Made by a program: the position numbers and the translations under genes
Shown here: positions 58,590 to 64,000 of the stretch, piece by piece
Layout of the letters: every line of letters begins with the position of its first letter
Numbering within the stretch: the stretch's first letter is position 1
The notes under the pieces: generated by a model
Told to the model about the DNA's origin: nothing
The model's database searches: none
The model's input: only the letters and a program-made list of their open reading frames with translations
NCBI GenBank assembly: GCA_038319025.1
Contig: JBBQCW010000009.1
Span: 46,730 to 110,729, forward strand
DNA: 64,000 nucleotides
Source: JBBQCW01 sp038319025
GTDB lineage: Bacteria; Actinomycetota; Thermoleophilia; Solirubrobacterales; Solirubrobacteraceae
Direction: 5' to 3'

Positions 58590-59891
58590 TCAGGCGGCCA
58601 CGACGACGCGGGTGCCGCGCCGCGGCGACAACGTGACGTTGCGGCGGGCGGCGTGCTCGGGACGGGCGTCGGCCGGGGTCAGCCTGCGGCTCGCGAGGAC
58701 GCTGGTGAGCACGACTCGCATCTCGAACTCTGCGAACGAGGCGCCCAGGCAGCGACGCGAGCCGCCACCGAACGGGATCCACGAATACGTGGCGGGCGGG
58801 TCGTCGAGGAAGCGCTCGGGGCGGAACGCGAACGGCTCGTCGTAGTCGGCCGCCCGTGTGTTCGCCAACCAGATCGCCGGCACGACGTCAGTCCCCGCCG
58901 GCAGGACGCGGTCGCCGACCCGCAGCTCAGAGCCCAAGCGCCGGCCGGCCAACGGCACCACGGGGCGCAGCCTCAGCGACTCGGCTATCACGGCGCGCAG
59001 GTAGGTGTCATCGTTCCCTTCGTCGATCTCGCCCTGAAGGCGGGCGAGCGAGGCGGGATGGTGAAGCAGCAGGTCGAACGTCCACGCCAGGGCGGTGGCC
59101 GTCGTCTCGTGCCCGGCCAGCAGCAGGGTCAGGAGTTGGTCGCACAGCTCGGCGTCATCCATCCCCGTGCCGTCCTCGAAAGTCGCGGCGACAAGCTGGG
59201 ACAGGATGTCCTCACGCTCGCCGACGCGGGGGTCGGCGCGGCGCTCGCGGATCTCCTCGACGAGTACCTCGTCGACGTCCACCCGCATCGCGGCGATGCG
59301 CGCGAGCGGCCCGGAACGATCAAAGCGCCGCGCGAGCAGCACGCCGAGTTGCAGCCCCGGTGAGGCCGTCCCGTCAAGCAAAGTGCGCAGCAGCGCGCTG
59401 AGGCGGTCGCGGCGACGGTCGTCGCTGACGCCGAAGACGGCACGCAGAATCACCTCGAGCGTTATGGCCTGCATGCTCGGGTGGATCGCGAACGCCTGCC
59501 CCCGCGGCCAGCCCGCGATCTCGCGCTCGGTGGCCTCACGCACGGTCGACTCATAGGCGCGCATCCGCTCGCCGTGGAAGGCGGGCAGCATCAGGCGCCG
59601 GCGCTCAAGGTGCTCACGGCCTTCCAGCAGCAGGACCGAGCGCGGGCCGAGAATGGGTCGTAGCGAGAACGTCCGGCCCGGCGGCAGGCCGTGGTCGCGG
59701 CCGGTGTACAGCGCGCGTAGCGTCTCCGGGCCCGACAACATCACCATCGGCGTTGTGAAGCCGGTGAAGCTGACGCTGAACGCGTCCCCGTACTGGCGGC
59801 GCCCGGCTTCCATGAACGCCATCGGCCGGAAGACCCAGCGCAGGGTCTGCAGCGCCGGCGATGCGGAGGGTCCGGGCGGGAGATCCGTCAT
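58590..59891 (-). CDS. cytochrome P450
   Basis: 433 residues, full length. I-helix AGHETTATALAW, ExxR in AESLRLRP, and the heme loop PFGGGSRRCLGASFAEFE with its Cys. Monooxygenase acting on an unknown hydrophobic substrate. The N-terminal DLPPGPSASPALQTLRWVFRPM proline hinge without a membrane helix marks a soluble bacterial enzyme, probably CYP110/CYP138-like. Redox partners would be ferredoxins such as the one at 22.8 kb (inference). A GATCCT is 6 nt before the ATG (poor -10). Confidence 0.92.
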   Translation of the reverse strand: MTDLPPGPSASPALQTLRWVFRPMAFMEAGRRQYGDAFSVSFTGFTTPMVMLSGPETLRALYTGRDHGLPPGRTFSLRPILGPRSVLLLEGREHLERRRLMLPAFHGERMRAYESTVREATEREIAGWPRGQAFAIHPSMQAITLEVILRAVFGVSDDRRRDRLSALLRTLLDGTASPGLQLGVLLARRFDRSGPLARIAAMRVDVDEVLVEEIRERRADPRVGEREDILSQLVAATFEDGTGMDDAELCDQLLTLLLAGHETTATALAWTFDLLLHHPASLARLQGEIDEGNDDTYLRAVIAESLRLRPVVPLAGRRLGSELRVGDRVLPAGTDVVPAIWLANTRAADYDEPFAFRPERFLDDPPATYSWIPFGGGSRRCLGASFAEFEMRVVLTSVLASRRLTPADARPEHAARRNVTLSPRRGTRVVVAA

Positions 59892-59971
59892 GGGCAGAGG
59901 ATCGCAGGTGGGCGGGGCCAGGGCCGGTCGCGCCCATGCCCGTCGTGCGCGGCACTAGGATCGGCAGGATC

Positions 59972-60403
59972 ATGACCCCGAAAAGCAGCCCAGAGGGCGA
60001 CATCCCCGCAGCAAAGATCTCCGCTCGAATTGAAGAGCTGGGCGACTGGAGGGGCGAGACCCTCGCCCGGCTCCGTCAGCTCATCCACGATGCCGACCCC
60101 GACATCGTTGAGGAGTGGAAGTGGGAGAAGCCGAGCTCCGGCGGGGTGCCCGTCTGGGCCCGCGACGGTGTCATCTGCACCGGCGAGTCCTACAAGCAGG
60201 TCGTCAAGCTCACCTTCTTACGCGGAGCCTCCATCGATGACCCGAAGAACCTCTTCAATTCCAGCCTGGAAGGAAAGGTGCGCCGCGCGATCGACTTCCG
60301 CGAAGGAGAGAAGATCAACGAAGCGGCCTTCAAGCAGCTGATCCGCGCCGCGGCGGCGGCCAATGCTGCGGTTGTTGCGGAGCGGGCGGCTAGGAAGAAG
60401 TAG
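59972..60403 (+). CDS. DUF1801-family protein
   Basis: 143 residues. EEWKWEKPSSGGVPVWARDGVICTGESYKQVVKLTF matches the DUF1801/YdhG-like fold, with RARRAIDFREGEKINEAAFKQLIRAA towards the C-terminus. Small alpha/beta protein of unknown function, widespread in actinobacteria and proteobacteria. ATG at 59972 taken as the start; TAGGAT lies 10 nt upstream. Divergent from the P450 gene by 80 bp. In 60404-60615 I see nothing gene-like. Confidence 0.75.
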   Translation: MTPKSSPEGDIPAAKISARIEELGDWRGETLARLRQLIHDADPDIVEEWKWEKPSSGGVPVWARDGVICTGESYKQVVKLTFLRGASIDDPKNLFNSSLEGKVRRAIDFREGEKINEAAFKQLIRAAAAANAAVVAERAARKK

Positions 60404-60615
60404 GGCCTCAGCTGTTGCCGTTTACACGCCGCCAGGATCGGCGCGCGCCGGCGGGCGTCGAACTACCGGACTACGACAGTCCGGACAGCGTGGAAGTACG
60501 TGACGTCATCCACACCCGGCCAGGTGAGGGATGAGCCGTCCACAAGAGCAGCGATCCCAAGCTGCGACTGACACCAACATGGATCGTCGAACAGCTCAGC
60601 GCGGCTGGGTTCCGC

Positions 60616-61065
60616 TCACCCCGTCGGCAGCTGGCGGGCCAGGCGCTTCATGGCGAGAGTGTTGGCGCGGCGAAGCATCACTCGCACTAGTGGAGCGAGG
60701 ACGCGATCAGCGGCTGGGGTCTGCTCCCAGGCGTAGGTGAAGGAGACGCGCGTGCCGCCCGCGGGAAGCTCTGCCAGGTCGTAGGTGCCGTGGGCGATGC
60801 GCTTGCCCTTGGCGCTGACGTTGCGTTCGACGATGCACTCGGGCGCGCGGGCCGAGACCACCTCGATGTCCGCCTCGTCGCGAACCCAACCGGCTTTGGT
60901 GTGCACGTGGGCCTTGGAGCCGACACCGCGCGCGGGACCGGAGTAGGACCAATCGAAGAGGACGTGATCGGTGAACGGCTCGTGGTTGGCCATGACGTCG
61001 AGGAAGTCGAACACGGCCTCGCGCGGCTGGGGGACATCGACGGAAACGCTGACGGGCTTGGGCAT
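60616..61065 (-). CDS. SRPBCC (START-like) lipid-binding protein
   Basis: 149 residues. SVSVDVPQPREAVFDFLDVMANHEPFTDHV opening, an IEVVSARAPECIVERNV strand and GGTRVSFTYAWEQTPAADRVLAP closing are typical of polyketide-cyclase/dehydrase-type SRPBCC proteins with a hydrophobic pocket. Ligand unknown. Divergent from a TetR gene across 26 bp and almost certainly repressed by it: the palindrome GTGTACC-AGAT-GGTACAC begins 1 bp beyond the start codon. Confidence 0.82.
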   Translation of the reverse strand: MPKPVSVSVDVPQPREAVFDFLDVMANHEPFTDHVLFDWSYSGPARGVGSKAHVHTKAGWVRDEADIEVVSARAPECIVERNVSAKGKRIAHGTYDLAELPAGGTRVSFTYAWEQTPAADRVLAPLVRVMLRRANTLAMKRLARQLPTG

Positions 61066-61066
61066 G

Positions 61067-61084
61067 GTGTACCAGATGGTACAC
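61067..61084. promoter_or_regulatory. TetR operator between SRPBCC and TetR genes
   Basis: GTGTACC-AGAT-GGTACAC, perfect 7-bp arms, fills most of the 26-bp gap between divergent start codons and overlaps the TetR gene's -10 candidate TACACT (61080-61085), 6 nt before its GTG. Confidence 0.75.
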
Positions 61085-61091
61085 TTTTTGG

Positions 61092-61646
61092 GTGGCTAAA
61101 GACGACGCTCGGCAGCGACTGCTCGAGCGCGCGATCGCCCACATCGCCCAACGCGGCCTCAGCGACCTTTCACTCCGCGAGCTGGCCGGCGCGATCGGCA
61201 CGAGCCATCGCATGCTGATCCATCATTTCGGCTCCAAGACGGGGCTATGGGTCGAGGTCATCCGAGCCGTCGAAGTGCAGCAGCGCGACGCGCTATCCTC
61301 AATCGCGGTCGATCCGCTGGGCAGTCCCGCTAGTGCGATGCGCGCCTGGTGGAAGCAGATCTCCGCGCCCGCACTGTGGCCCAACGAGCGCCTGTTCTTC
61401 GAGATCTACGGCCAGGCCCTGCAGGGCCGGCCGGGAACGACCGAGCTCCTGGACGGCATCGTCGACGACTGGCTCGAGCCCGCCACCACGATGAACGTCG
61501 CCCGCGGCATGGAACCGGCCCCTGCCCGAGCCCACGCCCGCTTGGGCGTGGCGGTCACACGCGGCCTGCTTCTCGACCTCCTGGCCACCGGAGACCGCGA
61601 CGCCGTCGACGCCGCGATCGAGCAGTGGATCGCGCTGAACCTATGA
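61092..61646 (+). CDS. TetR-family repressor
   Basis: 184 residues. N-terminal HTH ISLRELAGAIGTSHRMLIHHFGSKTGLWVEVI equivalent (about 25-60), then an all-helical ligand domain. GTG start at 61092, directly after TACACT-TTTTGG. It should repress the divergent SRPBCC gene and itself from the shared 18-bp palindrome. The ligand is unknown, but the target suggests a lipid or polyketide-like molecule. A 7-bp CGGGCCC hairpin at 61682-61702 may terminate it. Confidence 0.9.
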   Translation: MAKDDARQRLLERAIAHIAQRGLSDLSLRELAGAIGTSHRMLIHHFGSKTGLWVEVIRAVEVQQRDALSSIAVDPLGSPASAMRAWWKQISAPALWPNERLFFEIYGQALQGRPGTTELLDGIVDDWLEPATTMNVARGMEPAPARAHARLGVAVTRGLLLDLLATGDRDAVDAAIEQWIALNL

Positions 61647-61681
61647 CGCGACCGACCGGTTCGGGCCGCTGGTCGTGCTTC

Positions 61682-61702
61682 CGGGCCCTCCGCCCGGGCC
61701 CG
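61682..61702 (+). terminator. weak hairpin after the TetR gene
   Basis: CGGGCCC (61682-61688) and GGGCCCG (61696-61702) pair around a 7-nt loop, 36 nt after the TetR stop. No U-tract. In the rest of 61647-61838 I see nothing gene-like. Confidence 0.35.
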
Positions 61703-61838
61703 TGTAAATGGGCCATCCTGACGGCACGTCTCCTCGTGGACGCAGGGCGTAGCGGCGGCTAGCGTCAGTCTCTCAATGTCAGGTACCCAGCCTCCCGAGC
61801 GCTGCCGACGCCGCTCGCCCACTCAGTGAGGAGTTCCG

Positions 61839-62576
61839 ATGGATGAACTGCTGTCAGCCGTGCTGGACGCGCACGGAGGCCTCGACAACTGGCAGAGGGT
61901 CAGGACGCTGAGGGTCGGCTTTTCGCGTGGTGGTCCGTTCTGGGCGGCGCGCGGCTGGCCGGACTTCCTCGCAAACGAAACCGTGACCCTCGACGCCCAC
62001 CGCCAGCACATCGAGTTCACCCCGTTCCTCGCCCACGACCGAACCTCGGTTTTCGACGTCGACCCACAACGGGTAGCGATCCGCAACGGCGACGGCCAGG
62101 TGATCGAGGAACGCACCCGACCGCGCGACTCATTCCCCAGCCAGTTCGATCCGTTTGCAACGCCGTGGGACGCGATCCAGGTCGGGTACTTCGCGAGCGT
62201 GGCGATGTGGAACTATCTGACCGAGCCGTTCGGGTTCACCTACTCCGGGGTGCAGGCGAGAGAGATCGAGCCCTAGAACGAGGACGGCGAGACATGGAGG
62301 CGGCTGGCGGTGACGTTTCCATCGGGCCACGCCAGCCTCAACCCCAACCAGGCGTTCTACTACGACGAGCAGTTGATGCTGCGTCGCATGGACTACTCGC
62401 CGGAGGTGACAGGCATCTCGCCGATTGCCCAGTACACGCACGATCCGAAGACGTTTGACGGGTTCGTGTTCCCAACGCGCCGGCTCATGCACCGGCGCGA
62501 CGCGGACGGTGTCGCCGACCAGAACATTGCCCTGCTCACGTTCGACATCGACGCCGTCGCGGTGGAACGCAGCTGA
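61839..62576 (+). pseudogene. conserved protein gene interrupted by an in-frame amber codon
   Basis: One frame from the ATG at 61839 to TGA at 62574-62576 encodes a conserved-looking protein of about 245 residues, except that codon 146 is TAG (62274-62276). The sequence reads ...GVQAREIEP, stop, NEDGETWRRLAVTFP..., and protein character continues unbroken (PSGHASLNPNQAFYYDEQLMLRRMDY, FDGFVFPTRRLMHRRDADG). Relatives I recall have Trp (EPWEEDGETW) at that position, so TGG to TAG is the simplest change. GAGGAG ribosome-binding site upstream. Either a recent nonsense mutation, a sequencing error or readthrough. Function unknown. Confidence 0.7.
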
Positions 62577-62872
62577 TATCCGTCGACGGCCTCGACGGGC
62601 CCGTCGTTCGAGTCAGCTCGATCAGCCGTCGGTGGCCAATGATCGCTACGAGACGGAAGTCGACCTTGCCGGGTGCAACACCGTGAAGGCCAAAACCCAG
62701 ACGCCTCTCTGACCCCCTCAGCTAGAAGCTCAACTGCGGCTGCCGATGGAACCTCAGTGCCCTGACCGCGCCCACGTCCAGACGCATCCGCATCCGCATG
62801 AAGCAGAAGCGACGTGCAGAACCCGACCGCTATCAACCGGACTCGCCCCGCTTCAAGACGCTCGCAAGCTCC
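62577..62872. other. intergenic stretch with no recognised feature
   Basis: 296 bases between the interrupted gene and the aldehyde dehydrogenase stop. Frames here lack any recognisable protein, and no palindrome or clear terminator was seen. Confidence 0.5.
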
Positions 62873-64000
62873 CTACCCCACGTTCAAAGCCACATACTTC
62901 GTAGCCAAGTACTCCCGCAGCCCTTCGTGCCCGCCTTCGCGACCGAACCCTGACTGCTTCACGCCGCCAAAGGGTGCGCCGGCGTTGGAGACCATGCCCT
63001 GGTTGAAGCCGATCATGCCGGTCTCCAGCCCCTCGATCACCCGAAAGGCGCGGTCGATGTTCTTGGTGAACATGTAGGCGACCAGGCCGTACTCGGTGTT
63101 GTTGGCGCCGGTGATCGCTTCGTCCTCGGTGGTGAACGTGGTGATCGGGGCGACGGGGCCGAAGATCTCCTCGCTCAGCAGCCGCGCGCTCGCAGGCACG
63201 TCGGTCAGCACGGTCGGCTTGTAGAAGTAGCCGGTGTCGCCCGTCGGGCCGCCGCCGGTCAGCACGCGCGCGCCGGCGTCGGTCGCATCCACCACCAGCT
63301 CATGCACCTTTTCGCGCGACACCTCGTCGATCAGCGGGCCGACCTTCACGGCCTCATCTGAGCCGCGGCCGATCGACAGATCGCCCATTGCCGCCGCCAG
63401 CCGGTCGGAGAACTCGGCCGCCACGGACTCGTGCACGAGGAAGCGGTTGGCGCTCGTGCACGCCTCGCCGATGTTGCGCATCTTGGCCAGCAGCGCGCCC
63501 TCCACCGCCTGGTCAAGGTCCGCATCGTCGAACACGAGGAAGGGTGCGTTGCCGCCCAGTTCCATCGACACCCGCAGCACCTGCTCGGCGGCCTGCTCGA
63601 TCAGCTTCTTGCCGATAGCGGTCGAGCCGGTGAAGGACAGCTTGCGCAGCCGCGGATCGGAGATCAGCGGCGCCATCGTCGCCCCCGACTTGGCGGCGGT
63701 CAGCACGTTCAACACGCCCGGCGGCAGGCCTGCCTCCTCAAAGATCTTGGCCAGCGCCAGCATGCACAGCGGCGTCTGCTGGGCAGGCTTTACGACGACG
63801 GTGCAGCCGGCCGCAATCGCTGGGCCGATCTTGCGCGTGCCCATCGCCAGCGGGAAGTTCCACGGGGTGATCATCAGCGTCGGGCCGACCGGCTGCTTCA
63901 TGGTCAGCAGCCGGGACGCACCGTTCGGGGCGGTGGACCAGCGCCCGCTGATGCGAACCGCCTCCTCGGCGAACCACCGGAAGAACTCGGCGCCGTAGGT
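62873..64000 (-). CDS. aldehyde dehydrogenase (succinate-semialdehyde dehydrogenase-like), 5' end outside window
   Basis: The frame is open to the window edge, giving the last 375 residues of a roughly 450-490 residue enzyme. It contains PTLMITPWNFPLAMGTRKIGPAIAAGCTVVVKP, FTGSTAIGKKLIEQAAEQVLRVSMELGGNAPF (catalytic Glu) and NIGEACTSANRFLV (catalytic Cys). The GEACTSANRF loop and KIGPA stretch match GabD-type SSADH, which oxidises succinate semialdehyde to succinate with NAD(P). The ATG at 63901 is internal: upstream codons read YGAEFFRWFAEEAVRISG, typical of this family before that point. Confidence 0.92.
   Translation of the reverse strand, partial: TYGAEFFRWFAEEAVRISGRWSTAPNGASRLLTMKQPVGPTLMITPWNFPLAMGTRKIGPAIAAGCTVVVKPAQQTPLCMLALAKIFEEAGLPPGVLNVLTAAKSGATMAPLISDPRLRKLSFTGSTAIGKKLIEQAAEQVLRVSMELGGNAPFLVFDDADLDQAVEGALLAKMRNIGEACTSANRFLVHESVAAEFSDRLAAAMGDLSIGRGSDEAVKVGPLIDEVSREKVHELVVDATDAGARVLTGGGPTGDTGYFYKPTVLTDVPASARLLSEEIFGPVAPITTFTTEDEAITGANNTEYGLVAYMFTKNIDRAFRVIEGLETGMIGFNQGMVSNAGAPFGGVKQSGFGREGGHEGLREYLATKYVALNVG

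Noticed and set aside
61682..61702. Strong Rho-independent terminator after tetR
   Set aside because: Only a 7-bp stem without a U-tract; retained at low confidence.
1..64000. CRISPR arrays, tRNA or rRNA genes, insertion sequences, prophage or integrase genes
   Set aside because: No regularly spaced repeats, no cloverleaf-like segments, and no transposase, integrase or phage structural proteins were recognised.

Overview
This is a 64-kb, gene-dense, GC-rich chromosomal window. It is most likely from a non-streptomycete actinobacterium, and class Thermoleophilia (Solirubrobacter, Conexibacter or Patulibacter type) is my best guess. That is an inference from a CIRCE-controlled groES-groEL operon, an actinobacterial-type citrate synthase with a C-terminal EQKR/YVGPGPR-like tail, a 7Fe ferredoxin, a eukaryote-like IleRS, many short secreted proteins, and MerR/PAS/zinc-ribbon regulators. 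No rRNA, tRNA, CRISPR array, intact insertion sequence or prophage was seen, so this looks like core genome.

Layout. 1-8.9 kb: the end of an Lhr-type helicase, a secreted protein, a Phd-VapC module, a secreted PQQ-type sugar dehydrogenase, an epimerase, then a divergent Nei glycosylase-phosphodiesterase pair. 9-13.8 kb: a Crp/Fnr regulator with a Nudix hydrolase and an ASCH protein, groES-groEL with two CIRCE operators, a decayed VapC remnant and a MOSC protein. 13.8-25.8 kb: a three-gene ABC exporter divergent from a MarR regulator, citrate synthase, an MFS transporter with a CGNR regulator, an amidase, an AbrB-VapC module, a YedY-like molybdoenzyme, ferredoxin, beta-carbonic anhydrase, an Mrp ATPase and a histone-H1-like protein. 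25.9-33 kb: a zincin-like protein and an inositol-phosphatase-like enzyme divergent from a UvrD helicase fused to an Fe-S RecB-type nuclease, then PAC2 and OB-HD proteins. 33-45 kb: sulfatase, PLP decarboxylase, acetoacetyl-CoA synthetase, two half-size TauE proteins, trehalose-phosphatase, glycosyltransferases, PolX and thioredoxin. 45-53.5 kb: IleRS, a small putative DNA-binding protein with a palindrome array, a MarR protein, two MerR paralogues around a zinc-ribbon/PAS protein, a 28-residue membrane peptide, an HD-GYP protein and a small HTH protein. 53.5-64 kb: an alpha/beta-hydrolase homologue lacking its catalytic residues, fumarase, a cyclase-family hydrolase, an APH-like kinase fused to a second domain next to a P450, a DUF1801 protein, an SRPBCC/TetR pair, a gene interrupted by an amber codon, and the end of an aldehyde dehydrogenase.

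Two themes stand out. First, at least 16 genes carry a TANNNT hexamer 6-8 nt before the start codon, the signature of leaderless transcripts, often at divergent genes whose starts are only 18-33 bp apart; this also fixes several start codons. Second, many regulators sit beside strong palindromes that are probably their own operators (CIRCE, TetR, CGNR, AbrB, MarR, Crp, the small protein at 48.3 kb).

The least ordinary items are the amber-interrupted gene (62274), the nested palindromes (48276-48332), the paired hairpins (31048-31154), the split TauE pair, the kinase-DUF fusion, and the MerR/PAS/peptide cluster. No complete new system can be proven from sequence alone.
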